From positions 99,563,717-99,627,716 of the forward strand of contig OX328124.1 in the NCBI GenBank assembly GCA_946811695.1: a stretch of 64,000 nt of DNA, given 5' to 3'. The notes beneath the pieces are model-generated. The model was not told the origin of the DNA and did not search any database. It saw nothing but the letters and a program-made list of their open reading frames with translations. Position 1 is the first letter of the stretch. Every line of letters starts with the position of its first letter. This DNA comes from Gonocerus acuteangulatus (taxonomy: Eukaryota > Arthropoda > Insecta > Hemiptera > Coreidae). Positions 11,290 to 23,079 of this stretch are shown in pieces. Both the position numbers and the translations under genes were made by a program.

Positions 11290-11870
11290 AGCCGTAATAT
11301 TTGTTATATTTCAACGAAACTTGGTATTCGTAGTGGTAATATAGAGAGAAAAGTGAGATATAAAAGTGAAATAAATCGGTTCATTAGAAGGGGGGGGATT
11401 TACTCCGGACCCACAATACCGATTCGCCACTACCAGCCGTGATTTTTGGTATATTTCGACGAAACTCGGTATTCGTAGAGGTAATCCACAGGTAAATATT
11501 TGTTGTAAAAATAAACTAAATCGGTTCATTAGGAGGGGGGTTTACTCCGGTCCCACAATACCAATTCGCCACTACCAGCCGTGATTTTTGGTATATTTCG
11601 ACGATACTCGGTATTCGTAGTGGTAATCTACAGGTAAATATGCGTTGTAAAAATAAACTAAATCGGTTCATTAGAAGGGGGGGTTTACTCCGGACCCAAA
11701 TTCCTAATATACTCATACCGGTCGTAATTTCTGCTGTATTGTAACGAAACGCGGTATACGTCGTGGGTAACTCATGAGAAAGAAGTGTTGTAAAAATGAG
11801 CTGAATCGGTCAATCGGAAAGCGGGGGTTTAATTTGTAATATATTTCAATAGAAAAGCCCGCCAGACGTA
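11290..11870. repeat. Degenerate 142-145-bp tandem units
   Basis: The motif TATATTTC(A/G)ACGA begins at 11305, 11450 and 11592, and a diverged form lies near 11736. This gives periods of 145, 142 and 144 bp. Open frames on the minus strand here repeat the same peptide (PPLLMNRFSLFLQ) only because of the repeat. Confidence 0.8.
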
Positions 11871-12659
11871 GGTTCACAAAGCCGCAGCAAGGAGCGCTTT
11901 CTACCACTAGAGTGACTGTATCCTGTTCCTGCGTTAGATCAAAATACATAATATGAGGTTTTTTGTATTTATTACGTAGTGTAGTAGGTACCATGTGTAA
12001 ACATAACTCTGGAAGCAAATTAATAATTGATCAGTTACTCATTACAAAATTAAAAGAGAAGTATTCATGTTTTTATTTTATTTATGTAGGATATTTTAAG
12101 CAAATTGTTTTGGAAACCAGTCTACACAACCAAAATTCTGAGGAAAGTGCTTAGTTATGCAGCTCCTGCGTGACGGACTTTTTCTAGAATCGCTAATACT
12201 TCACTCTCAAAAATAATGTGAAGTATCAGTTTTTGGGGAAAACAATAATATCAAGATGTTGAGCTGACTTTGGAGTGAAAGAAGAATTTTTGGACTTCTC
12301 TGTTTTTTTTGTATGTGTCAACCACCAAACGGTCGTTCAACACATGGTTAAAGAGCTATTTTAACTGCTGCACTGGAGTTTTTAATTTTAATATTCGCTT
12401 ATAATGCAGAAATTGTTTAATAACAAAGTGTTTGTTTATTTATACCTTTTTTAGTTGTTAGTTGTCTTTGTTGATGTAAGTCTGGTTTTTGTAGTGAACC
12501 CTTCAATTACAGTAAAACATTATTTATTGATCTTTGGTAAAGAAAAAATAAATTAGAAATGGTATGGAGTCTTGGTTAATTATATTTTATTATAATTTTA
12601 ACGCCCATTATTACTATTTAACTACGAATTTTTGAACAAAATTACAACGGTTATCTATA

Positions 12660-12838
12660 ACCGTTGTATTGACAAAAAAAACTGGGTTGTCTATAGGTTA
12701 CCACCCTTTTCTAGCCAGGAAAGGGCTGATGATTTTCTTTTTTCTAAAGAAACCCACCATCTCAAAGTGGGAATCGAACCCACGACCTTTGGCACAGAGT
12801 GGTAAGTGCTCACGCTCACGGCCACCGGGTCTCCCCCG
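12660..12838 (-). mobile_element. tRNA-related SINE fragment
   Basis: On the minus strand a tRNA-like head (GGGAGACCCGGTGGCCGTGA) has a perfect B-box core GGTTCGATTCC inside a T-stem GTGGG/CCCAC. A body ending GGTGGTAACCTATAG follows, and the same box recurs in part at about 59890. The A box is imperfect. It reads as a SINE rather than a functional tRNA gene, because no 7-bp acceptor stem closes it. Confidence 0.55.
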
Positions 12839-13244
12839 TTTAATTATATTTATACCAGGACTATACCAAAATGATGGAGACTCAATTTGGCTGTCCCCTC
12901 TAAATTCAGTTTCCCCGTCCCGTTAAATTTCTATGTAGTAAAACTTACATTCCTCTCCTGGCTATTGGATGAAGTGAAGAAATGCCGAGTGGCTTGTTTG
13001 GATTAAGTGGGAGCTAGATAAAGCCTAATGACAGCTGAGGAGTTATCGGAGCTAGGAGAGAGACTGGGTGCAGGCGATGCTCCCGACACGGGTCTGAGTA
13101 ACGACCAGTACCGTGGTGGGAAACTCGGTATTCGGTGTAAATTTATCTTCGGTCTCATCCGGATAGGGGTCGCACGCAACCCTCTCTCTAGTCTTCGCGT
13201 CGCAGCTTCTGTCAGGGTTCAGTTCACGAACTTCTAGTGTCAGC

Positions 13245-13500
13245 AAAATAGGAGGACTAGGGTTAGAAGCATAGGAGAAGGGGATTAGTGGCACAGGAGA
13301 AGGATGTTAGCAGCACAGGAGAAAGGGACTAGCAGCATAGGAAAAGGGGATTTGCAGCATATGAGAAGGGGATTAGCAGCATGGGAGAAGGGGATTAGCA
13401 GCATAGGAGAAGGGGATTAGCAGCAAAGGAGAAGGGGATTAGCAGCATGGGTGAAGGGGAATAGCAGCATGGGAGAAGGGGATTAGCAGCATAGGAAATC
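13245..13500. repeat. 22-bp minisatellite, about 11 copies
   Basis: The unit is TTAGCAGCATAGGAGAAGGG plus 2 bases. The first unit (AGCAAAATAGGAGGACTAGG) matches the 23-bp unit of the array at 2.7-3.5 kb read on its minus strand, so the two arrays share an ancestor. Confidence 0.9.
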
Positions 13501-14211
13501 GGTCTAGATACAAACAAGTTTGAACGGACGAGAATCGGTGGCCATCGGATCGGGTCGGATCGGGTCCAATGTAGGTACCCCCTTAGGCTTCAACCGATTT
13601 CGATTACTCTCCTTCCACTCCCTACTAACCCAATGGTCGTTATAGTGTTTTTGTATTGACTTGAAATACAATATAGTACTAAAGTTCAAAACAGTTGAAT
13701 TCAATACGATTCTGAAAAATAATAAGAACGGCTTTAATATATACATATATATTTATATTAGAAACGATTAAACAAGAATAAAACGGCAACTAGGTGCAAT
13801 TAAATTTTTAATAAACTTATCCTCATTAATGACAAGTTGAGAGGGCCATAACAAACACGAGAAGATAGTTGAGGGAATTTAAAGGTGCTCTTAGACAGAT
13901 AAGGTCTGTGATTTGTTCTTCTTATAAGGCCGTGAATAAAATTGTTAATTATCAGTAATATAGTAGATCTGGTGTAAATGTCAGCACTCCCCATGTTAAG
14001 TGGCTTAAATTGAGCCGATCTCTCTCTCCCCTTTCTTAGCTTATCGCGAAATTTATATCTCTCAGGGTCGAAGGCTTTTTAGCTCTTCTTCAACAATAAA
14101 TAGTACACTAGTTCCTTTTCTGTTATTTCTAGGTAATTCACCTCCTTTATTATGATCATGATTCAACATTTCGGAGTGTCAATAGATTTTTCAAAAAATG
14201 TACTTTCCTTC
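13501..14211. other. No recognisable feature
   Basis: A small direct repeat (ATCGGGTCGG/ATCGGGTCC) lies near 13545-13568. No coding or RNA gene is evident. Confidence 0.4.

Positions 14212-14280
<69 letters not shown>
14212..14280. repeat. (TA)n microsatellite
   Basis: A TA tract with sparse G and C interruptions. Confidence 0.9.
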
Positions 14281-14284
14281 TAAA

Positions 14285-14510
14285 GGAGCAGGCAGGAGCT
14301 CCTGCCTACTCAAAGGAAGGAGAAACATAGTCTGATGAAGCCCATTGGGATTTGGGCGAAATATAACCGCCTATAACAGGATATCGCTGGAGAAAGCTGG
14401 ATGAATGGAAACCAGAAGAAAGAAGCTCCAGCGAGGGAGCTTAAAGGAGAATACTTTATATCTTTCAAATAAAACGCTTCAATAATTTTGTATCTATATC
14501 CCAACTTCGC
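14285..14510 (+). mobile_element. Penelope-like 3' end
   Basis: A hammerhead-like motif (14326-14374) is followed by TCGCTGGAGAAAGCTGGATG and a purine-rich tail, next to a (TA)n tract as in the large Penelope cluster at 23-29 kb. A palindrome GGCAGGAGCTCCTGCC lies at 14291-14306. No coding sequence survives. Confidence 0.5.
14326..14374 (+). ncRNA. Hammerhead-ribozyme-like motif with canonical CTGATGA core
   Basis: CTGATGA is at 14332-14338, then one A, stem II GCCCA/TGGGC, GAAA at 14358-14361, ATAT as self-complementary stem III, and A at the predicted cleavage position (14365). Stem I pairs GT with AC next to the core, and ATA with TAT beyond an asymmetric bulge. Confidence 0.55.
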
Positions 14511-15377
14511 TATTCATCAAAAAATATAGAAAGTGGAAAAAAGTAACTTTATTAAAAGTTCAATCTATTTAATTTTTTATTGCAGATTATTCTATTTTTT
14601 AACTTTTATGACCATCACCAAGTGTTATTCTGATGTGAAATTCTAGCCTGGAAAGTCAAATATGAATTAAAAAGCAATAAACATTTCTTAACCATAATTT
14701 AAGTATTTACGAATAAGTGCGTTTCCATGGATCTGGTTAACCGCATTTTTTTTTTACTTTATCTTGCATCAGTTATCACCATTTCACTTAGTGATCTAGA
14801 AGAAATCGACACCCTCTATTTTTAATTTTTATTATAATTAAATCAGGTCATAAATTGGTGACGTCCACAGGTTGGTCAGGACATTCACGAGAGAATGGAT
14901 CTTCTTCGAATACAAGCCTGACAATCTTGAATATATTGTTTAAATTGCATTAAATGGATACATAACAATTGAACGCGAGCAGGATAGAAATAATCAAAAA
15001 GAATAAATGTTATTGTGACGGGAACGTTTTAAATAAAACACAATTTAACATTTAACATTTTAATCAATGATATATTTCTCTTCGACAAACTACGATTTCT
15101 CTCAATCATAGGATAGTATGGTGGATTTAAAATTTTATAGCTATATAAAAACTCTGGTTTTGATGAAAAGAAAATGTGAAAATACATTACTACTAAGCGA
15201 AAGTAGTTCTTGAAAGGTTCGAAATTATATTGGTGCTGGACAAATGCAAGGGCTCTTGGTAATAATCAAGCAATTCCGCAGTTTTGTTGTTTTAAATAAA
15301 ACTAGGTCCAACGAACGAATATAATAACATTTTGATCCTTGTATATAGTATTTATACTTTTCCTGCTATTTATATAT
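14511..15377. other. No recognisable feature
   Basis: AT-rich sequence without long frames or visible repeats. Confidence 0.5.
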
Positions 15378-18054
15378 ACAGGGTGTTCAAAACTCGATTG
15401 GCACCCCCCTTTTTTTCCACAATTTTTGAAATTTAAAAACGAAACTTGGTGGGTCTGAACTTTCATTGGACCTAATGCACGATGCCTCAACTTTCTTCAG
15501 TTCTTCTCCAGAGACCCCCTAACTCTGGAATCTCCAATGGAAAGGGGTTATTTTTATGACGGATTATTGTAGAGAATTGAATTCTATGTCGATTTTATAT
15601 CAGTAATTTTTTCGCTAAAGCGCACCAAAGAGTAACAAATAGCCAAAAACCGATAAAACCCTTGTTTTTTTGTCACTTTTCTGCAAATAACGTACAAAGG
15701 ATGTCCGTAATGAAAAAAGTAGTAGATATAAAGGTTGTAGAGGATTAAATTTTCTTTCCAAAAAATACCTTTAAATACCTAAAATTTTAATAGGAATGGA
15801 GCAAACCACACTTTTGTTTTTGAAGTTTTCAGAAAAGTTTAAGATCAACGTGGTCTACGCTTCCGTAAAACTTAATAAACATTTCCTAAACTTTTTGCTC
15901 CACTTAAAAATCAAATTCAATTACTTCATAAAGGCATTAAAATAATAAATTTAAAGCAATAGAACTCACCTAATGATTAGAATTTCGTAGTAATTATTTT
16001 TATGTTGAACGATTTTTTTTGTTTTTTACGGCACCTTGACATCTAGGCCATTAGTGCCGACATCAAGAGTGCAGGGAGGAATTTTCCCAACGAGCAGTGA
16101 GATAAGAAAATTCCTGCCGCCGGACAGTGGGGCCAAACTGCTTTTCGTGTTTCAAAAAAGGACTACAGCCTCCAAATCTTAACCGATTGCAATGATTTTT
16201 TTAAAATGAAAGCTAGTTTTTACAATCAAACATAAAATAATATTTTATTTTTCATCTAACTTAATATCAGCACTGGTATCGTTGAAATTGAACATTCAAA
16301 CCCTGATTAATCTTGGAAAAAATCAAAATTTATTATCAACTCATTCAAAAATCACGTGATTTCAATAATTCTTTTTGTTGAATTATTATAAATTTACGTA
16401 CTAAAGACGCCAGTCTGATCTTTTCCAAGTCTAATCAGTGTTTGAATGTTTAATTTCAACGATACCAGTGCTGATATTAAGTTAGATGAAAAATAAAATA
16501 TTATTTTATGTTTTATTGCATAAGTTGGTGAATTATTTACACGTAATTTAATAAAAAGTGGAAACAAAAAAAAAAAACAAAAATCTGGTCTGACAAGGCT
16601 GTTCTAAATTTCATTAGCTTTCATTTTTTTAAAAATACATTCAAATCGGTTTAGATTTGGAGGCTGCAGCCTTTTTGAAACACGAAAAGTAGTTTGGCCC
16701 CACTGTGCGTCGGCAGGAATTTTCTCATCCCACGGCTCGTTGTGAAAATTCCTTGCTGCACCCTGGATGTTGGCACTTATGGCCTAGATGTCAAGGTGCC
16801 GTAAAAAAAAAACAAAAAAAAATCGTTCAACACAAAAATAATTACTATGAAATTCTAATGATTAGGTGAGTTCTATTGCTTTCAATTTATTATTTTAATG
16901 CCTTTATAAAGTAATTGAATTTGATTTTTAGGTGGAGCAAAAAGTTTAGGAAATGTTTATTAAGTTTTAAGGAAGCTTAGACCACGTTGATCATAAACTT
17001 TTCTGAAAACTTCAAAAACAAAAGTGTGTTTTGCTCCATTCCTATTAACATTTTAGGCATTTAGAGGTACTTTTTGGAAAGAAAATTTAATATTCTACAA
17101 CGTTTATATCTACTACTTTTTCCATTACGGACATATTATCTACGTTATTGGCAGAAAAGTGACAAAAAACAACGGTTTTATCGGTTTTGGGCTACTTGTT
17201 ACTCTTCGGTGCGCTTTAGCGAATAAATTACCGATATAAAATGGACATAAAATTCAATTCTCTACAATAACCCGTCATAAAAATAACCCCTTTCCATTGG
17301 AGATTCCAGAGTTAGGGTCTCTGGAGAAGAACTGGAGAAAGTTGAGGGGTCGTGCATTAGGCCCAATCAGTGTTGGGCAAAACTAACGTTAGTAAACTAA
17401 ACTAACGTTAGTTTTCCCAAACTAAAACTAAACTAATGTTATATTTTTAGTTTTAGTTTTAGTTTAGTTTTAGATTTGTATAATTATTAATCATATGGAC
17501 TCCGTTTTTAGTAATGCAATTAGGTTAGTTTAGTAAAAGAGACCTAAATTTGTGATTTTAGTTTAGTTTTAGTTTTTAGTTAACTAATTTAGTTTATCAA
17601 AGAACATATGTTTTCAAATTACGAGAAAAAGCCAAAATTTCTTATTCTTAAGCAAGTTTTATTAGTTTTAATAATTTACTTAATTATCGAAATAACATAT
17701 GATTTATATTAATTCATGTTATTTTAGTAAAACTAAACTAAACTAAACTAAACTAAATTTTTAGTTTAGTTTTTAGTCAATTCCCAAAGATTTAGTTTTA
17801 GTTTTAGTTTAGTTAAAATCCATTAATTGGTAAAATTTTAGTTTTAGTTTTTTTTAGGTTGCAATTTTTAGTTTAGTTTTAGTTTATTCCAAAAAGTGAA
17901 TTTAGTTTTAATTTTAGTTTTAGTTTTTAGTTTCGCCCAACATTGGGCCCAATGAAAGTACATTCGACCACGTTAAGACCCACCAAGTTTCGTTTTTAAA
18001 TTTTAAAAATTGTGGAAAAAAGGGGGGGGTGTCAATCGAGTTTTGAACACCCTG
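15378..18054. mobile_element. Giant foldback element with CAGGGTG termini
   Basis: A single palindrome. The left arm runs from CAGGGTGTTCAAAACTCG at 15378 to about 16330. The right arm runs from about 16410 to the complementary end CGAGTTTTGAACACCCTG at 18054. Arms are about 0.95-1.05 kb (excluding a 0.59-kb hAT insertion in the right arm), diverged by scattered substitutions, with a spacer of less than 100 bp. Flanks are TATA, consistent with TA target duplication. CAGGGTG ends with TA targets are typical of Tc1/mariner-type non-autonomous elements. No transposase is encoded. A stray piece of one arm occurs at about 39126-39215. Confidence 0.8.
17368..17945. mobile_element. hAT-type MITE nested in the foldback element
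   Basis: A 578-bp insertion with 19-bp TIRs CAGTGTTGGGCAAAACTAA and CAATGTTGGGCGAAACTAA. It is flanked by the 8-bp duplication GGCCCAAT at 17360-17367 and 17946-17953. The left arm of the host palindrome has the corresponding site once (ATTAGGTCCAAT near 15470) and so provides the empty site. The interior is a degenerate TTTAGTTTTAGTTTAG tract with no ORF. Eight-bp duplications are characteristic of hAT elements. Confidence 0.85.
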
Positions 18055-18407
18055 TATATTAGGTACATAGCTATTTAATATCATTAATTTTCAAGTAGTC
18101 ACCCTGTATATTAGGTACATAGCTATTTAATATCATTAATTTTCAAGTAGTCACCCTGTATATTAGGTACATAGCTATTTAATATCATTAATTTTCAAGT
18201 AGTCACCCTGTATATTAGGTACATAGCTATTTAATATCATTAATTTTCAAGTAGTCACCCTGTATATTAGGTACATAGCTATTTAATATCATTAATTTTC
18301 AAGTAGTCACCCTGTATATTAGGTACATAGCTATTTAATATCATTAATTTTCAAGTAGTCACCCTGTATATTAGGTACATAGCTATTTAATATCATTAAT
18401 TTTGAAG
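18048..18407. repeat. 52-bp minisatellite, seven units left of LINE insertion
   Basis: Units start at 18048 and every 52 bp to 18360. Each begins CACCCTGTATATTAGGTACA, and the first unit's CACCCTG is the terminus of the foldback element. The array resumes after the LINE at 19020-19076. Confidence 0.95.
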
Positions 18408-18824
18408 ATTAAAGATGACCTAGACCATATCAACACAACCTCCTACAGTACCATATATCGTGCAATTCATACCTACAACAGCTACCTTCTAATAAATATG
18501 AACATAAATAGACAAAGAATCATAAGTCAACTAAGATTAGCGAACAAGAAGACACTTTACCTCAGCATCCACCGTCAAAGGTACAAAATAGAAACGAACA
18601 AAATATGCACCAAATGTGAATTGGAGGAAGAAGACTTGGAGCATCTGCTGTGGCGATGTCCTGAATACTCCAATCTCAGAAATACTCTGAAACCTATTAT
18701 TGAAGAACACACCAACAACTCCGCAACATATTATTTCCTGACTACCTCTAACATCACCGATATAAACGCCTTTTGCATTTACTTGGAGGCTGTAATGAGG
18801 AAAAGAGGCAACCGCAGCGTGTAG
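18408..18824 (+). pseudogene. LINE ORF2 C-terminal fragment
   Basis: An uninterrupted frame of about 139 codons to a TAG at 18822-18824. It contains a CCHC finger, C-x2-C-x8-H-x4-C (ICTKCELEEEDLEHLLWRC), typical of the C-terminal tail of I/R1/jockey-type ORF2 proteins and lying downstream of a lost reverse transcriptase. The upstream part is missing through 5' truncation, so it cannot be functional. Confidence 0.65.
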
Positions 18825-18978
18825 TAAACGAACCGAAATATCAGTTCTTAATTATTCTGTATTATAAAAGCTTATTTTATTTACTTGTTCTATAAGAGTC
18901 TACTCTAATTTAATTTTCATGAATTGTATATATTTACCCCGATCATATTTGTAAGGACAATGTTCAATTACAAATAAA

Positions 18979-19006
<28 letters not shown>
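18408..19006 (+). mobile_element. 5'-truncated LINE inserted in the 52-bp minisatellite
   Basis: About 600 bp ending in (ATT)n, flanked by the 13-bp duplication ATTAATTTTGAAG at 18395-18407 and 19007-19019. Both flanking copies carry TTTTGAAG where the other satellite units have TTTTCAAG. It contains the 3' end of an ORF2. It is a different family from the 5.3-kb LINE. Confidence 0.85.
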
Positions 19007-19012
<6 letters not shown>

Positions 19013-19019
19013 TTTGAAG

Positions 19020-19080
19020 TAGTCACCCTGTATATTAGGTACATAGCTATTTAATATCATTAATTTTCAAGTAGTCACAC
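19020..19080. repeat. 52-bp minisatellite, unit right of LINE insertion
   Basis: One further unit in the same phase, ending in a degenerate copy (CACACTGTATT). Confidence 0.9.
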
Positions 19081-20119
19081 TGTATTGCTCGGTGATATCT
19101 TTGTTAGCATTTGGTTTTATTTGTTGTTGACTTGATTTTTATTCTATATTGGACTTATATTTATGTGCTTTCATAGATGTTTAAGTTTGTGTCAAGTTTC
19201 AGGGTACAAAATAATACATAAAAAAAAATAAAACCAAAATAATCAAATTTAGTTAAAAAAAAAATTGAAATGAATATTAATAAAGAGAAAAACACCCTAT
19301 ACTCCTAATTCATGATGATGGGTTTTCATTGGTGAGACATGTTTACATAGTGGGGCGCTGATGACCAATATGTTTTTAGCCCTAAACATTTAAAAAAATA
19401 TAAAAATAAATAAGAAAATAAACAGTATTGGTTTAGTAGTGAATCTTCGCAAAGTTCTATCAAATACACTAAGACGTTAAAAGTAAATTGAATTATCCAA
19501 GTAGTAAGATCGCGCATTCGCCTGCTTGGAAAGCATGCATTACTAAATACCTAAGCATAAGCTATTCGAATGTTTTAACGATCCTCTCAAGCAATCATTC
19601 GAATGACATAGTTGCCACTGCATAACTCTGCAGTGAAAAATACCCCTTAACTCCCGGATTGGTTTTAGGATCGGATAAAGAGATCTCATAAAAATACAGA
19701 AGCTACGGCCTTGTAAAAGTACTGCTAGTGGTTTGGGTTTTACGATCGAGTAGGCTGTAATTGTGTTAGACTTACATGAAGGTCGTCTTTATTGAGGTTA
19801 CATGCATTCCATTCCCTATAAACCCTAGCAGTTACTGCACTGGTATCTATTACATCCAACAAGGGAGGATTCTCTCATCCTATCCTTACAGGATAATTAC
19901 AATCCGGAAGGAAGTAAACTGGTTCTGTACCTCATTCCTTATAATGAACAAAAATCATTTCAATGAATCTCCAAACTTTATTTATTGATTAGAGGCAATA
20001 AAACAAATCGAAATTAAATAATGTGGTTACATAATTTTATATATATATGGAGAACATGGAGAAAATAATATTTTTTTTCCAGTGAAATGCTTCTTTCACA
20101 GACAGAAAAATTAACCAAT

Positions 20120-20121
<2 letters not shown>
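19081..20121. other. No recognisable feature
   Basis: Mixed AT-rich sequence. Open frames of 63-70 codons have no recognisable motif. Confidence 0.4.
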
Positions 20122-20195
<74 letters not shown>

Positions 20196-20385
20196 AGTTT
20201 TTGTATGTATGCATGCATATATAGATAGTGCAAAATTAAGAAATTCGTTGGGGCTATATTAACCACCGTGGTTTATGGGTTCTAAAATGTGAAATTTTCT
20301 AGTCTGCATATGAGGGTTGCGTCATGAAGTCAACCTCATAATCGACTTACTTCCCTCCCTATTGAGAGAAGGTGGTTAAACCCTA
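20122..20385. mobile_element. (TA)n/(TG)n tract with dispersed-repeat flank
   Basis: A microsatellite at 20122-20195 is followed by a sequence (ACCACCGTGGTTTATGGGTTC ..., then AAGTCAACCTCATAATCG) that recurs next to (TA)n at 52010-52140 and, inverted, at 63285-63395. The microsatellite is therefore part of a dispersed repeat. Confidence 0.6.
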
Positions 20386-20806
20386 AACAGAAGGAAAAAA
20401 CAGAACGGACAACATTATAATAAAAATAAAGACAAATTTAAATTCTTATTTAATAAATATTATCATTTATTTGGGAATCTACAATTCCCAAGTGTTATGT
20501 CACCTTGAAGGACGCCATATTGAGATATTGATTGGAATAAATTTTCTTAGGTAGGTATAACTACTTAAGGCCTCAGAGCGTTCGGATTTTAAATTCTTTC
20601 ATTATTTTTTTTTTTTTTCGTTTTGAATAAGAATGCTGAAAATTCTTGTCAAAAGATTTCTCTTCGTGTAGATTTTCTTGTAATTGGACAAATCTTTAGA
20701 ATTATGTTTTAGTTTTGTCAATCAACATACTTGAAATGAAGAAGCATGGAATGGATTATGTAAAGAATGCTGGGGGGATCGTATGGACGATAGAGATAAA
20801 GCGGAC

Positions 20807-20811
<5 letters not shown>

Positions 20812-20877
<66 letters not shown>

Positions 20878-20964
20878 GAGGAGAGAGAGAGATGAGAGAG
20901 AGGAGAGGGAGAGGGAGAGGGAGAGAGAGAGGGGGGGGGGGAGAGAGAGGGAGAGAGAGAGAGT

Positions 20965-20996
<32 letters not shown>

Positions 20997-21066
20997 TGAG
21001 AGAGAGAGAGAGAGTGAGAGAGAGGAGAGAGAGGGAGAGAGAGAGAGAGAGGGAGAGAGAGAGATA
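20812..21066. repeat. (GA)n microsatellite, compound
   Basis: About 255 bp of GA with GG and GT interruptions. Long Arg-Glu frames here are artefacts of the repeat. Confidence 0.95.
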
Positions 21067-21417
21067 TTTTAGTAAAAAAAAAAAAAAAAAATTAAAGCGG
21101 TAGAGTATTCTAACTTTTTTCCCCCCGATTAAAATACATGAAGGACTTCACGTTTGCCCCCAGGGACGATTACCACCGGACTATCATTATAGTCAAGCCC
21201 AGGGCATCGTCGGACCTGTACAAAGTATCAGGAGTTGGGGAATTTTTATTTACTCCCGTCTCTAGATCCCCTTACACAGATATACTCCCGACATTGTGGT
21301 AAATTACACATATAAATCGGGGGACACATCCTAAGTATGCGGGGGGGGGGGGGGGGTTAGGCGGCTCATTGATGTTACTACAAAGCATTCTTTGAAATGT
21401 TCTTTCAATCATAGACT
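21067..21417. other. No recognisable feature; poly-A and poly-G runs
   Basis: An A-run follows the GA tract and a G-run lies at about 21340-21356. There is no gene. Confidence 0.5.
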
Positions 21418-21424
21418 TATATAT

Positions 21425-21469
<45 letters not shown>

Positions 21470-21526
21470 TATATGTATATATATATGTATATATATATAT
21501 GTGTATATATATATATATATATATAG
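21418..21526. repeat. (TA)n microsatellite
   Basis: A TA tract with AATA and TGTA interruptions. Confidence 0.95.
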
Positions 21527-21792
21527 CCGAATTTTATTTCCGAAACATATATATTTATTTTCTTTTTGTAAAAGCCTTACAGGTAAAAACAATTATTGAC
21601 CATCTTTTTGTATCTCTTTAACCAATACCTATTTTATAATTAGTAATCTTAATTAATATAAATAAGGCACAAAAAAATGAAATAAGTGTTTTTAAAGTCT
21701 TATAACAACATTCACCAGCCATATTCGTTCTTATATAGCCTGTTTCGTTTTTGACTTATTTATTCAAATGACGATTATTATTTATACGGAAA

Positions 21793-21836
21793 AGTGTCTT
21801 TGGAGAGAGGTCAAGTGACTGAAACGCGTCGACAAA
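21793..21836 (+). ncRNA. Decayed hammerhead-like motif
   Basis: AGGTCAAGTGACTGAAACGCGTC resembles the PLE type with an ACGCGT stem III followed by C and a small stem II (GTC/GAC). The CUGANGA half has decayed to CTTTGGA. I list it as a possible PLE end trace only. Confidence 0.25.
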
Positions 21837-21963
21837 TAAACAAATGTTATAAAAGGATCGCGAAAACAATTTTTAGACCTATAAGGCCATTACAAGAAGA
21901 AGAGGAAAAAAATATATAGAAAACATATAATTATGTATACACACACCCACACATATACATACG

Positions 21964-23079
21964 CAGGGTGTTTCAGGGTTAACTGGCCAAACTGAAAATA
22001 TGAACTAAGGACCTCAAAACAAGAAGAAAATGTCCCCTGAAGGGATGTCCGCAAACGCTTTGTTTAGGAGATATTCACACCAAAATATTTTCATTGTTAT
22101 GAATTATTTACGTTATACGAAATAAATAAAACCTATTTATTTGTTCTGCTTAATAATGAACATTAAGATTCATATTAAATGTTTTTCAAAGTGACTTTAT
22201 GTCCGCTAATATAAAAACTATTAATACTATTATGGATAAGGATTAATTTTACTATGGAATTAGCATTAGGAACTGTCAATAACATTTATCAGTTTGTAAC
22301 AAGCTTTTGAAGAGACTCATCGTTATGCCTGCAATTTACGCTAATGGTGAATATGCCGATATGCTGTTTTTGTACGACTTTTGTAATGGATAATGAAAAT
22401 GCCAGGCAATTTCCGAATTACCAAACAAGTCTATCTCTATATCCATGTTTCAACGTCTTAGAGAAACTGGTACATTTGCTATAATACCATGATGGTGTTT
22501 TTGTCCCTTTAAATGAAGAAAGGAGTACATCCATATTACAATATTTTGATGATAATCCATCTGTAAGTTTACGAAGCAGAATTAAATATGACGCTAACTA
22601 CAGTATGGAGACCTCTCATTGTGGATGGACTTCACCCACATCATTATCAAGAGGTACAAAATTTATTAACGCAAGATTTTCTGCAAAGAAGAAATTTTTC
22701 AGATTGGTACTTAAATCAAGTGGCAGTTTTCAATGCTAATTCCATAGTAGCATTAATCCGTATCCATAATAGTATTAATCCATATGTTGCCAATAGTTTT
22801 CATATTAGCGGACATACCGTCACTTTGAAAAACATTAAATATAAATCTAAATGTTTATTATAAAGCAGTCAGAACAAATAAATAGGTTTTATTTATTTCA
22901 AATAACGTAAATAATTCATAACAACGAAAATCTTTAGGTGTGAACATCTCATAAACAAAGCCTTCAGCGCTCATTCTCATTCACAAAGCGTTTGCGGACA
23001 TCCCTTCAGAGGAACTTTTCTTCTTGTTTTGAGGTCCGTAATTCATATTTTCAGTTTGGCCAGTTAACCCTGAAACACC

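Larger units (their letters stand above)
10948..12151. mobile_element. Non-autonomous TIR element with internal (TA)n and tandem units
   Basis: The ends are AGCACTTTCCTC (10948-10959) and its complement GAGGAAAGTGCT (12140-12151). Inside are a hairpin next to the left end, a (TA)n tract at about 11076-11121, and four to five units of about 142-145 bp between 11150 and 11870 (recurrent ACGAAACTTGGTATTCGTAG and AATCGGTTCATTAGAAGG). No transposase is seen. A truncated left end of the same family occurs at 37437-37460. The superfamily is undetermined. Confidence 0.5.

Noticed and set aside
12760..12838. Functional tRNA gene on the minus strand
   Set aside because: The B box is intact but no acceptor stem or regular anticodon arm can be drawn.
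13028..13294. Overlapping frames of 69 and 80 codons on opposite strands
   Set aside because: No motif. The minus frame starts inside the 22-bp minisatellite.
20715..21103. Arg/Glu-rich proteins
   Set aside because: Products of the (GA)n microsatellite.
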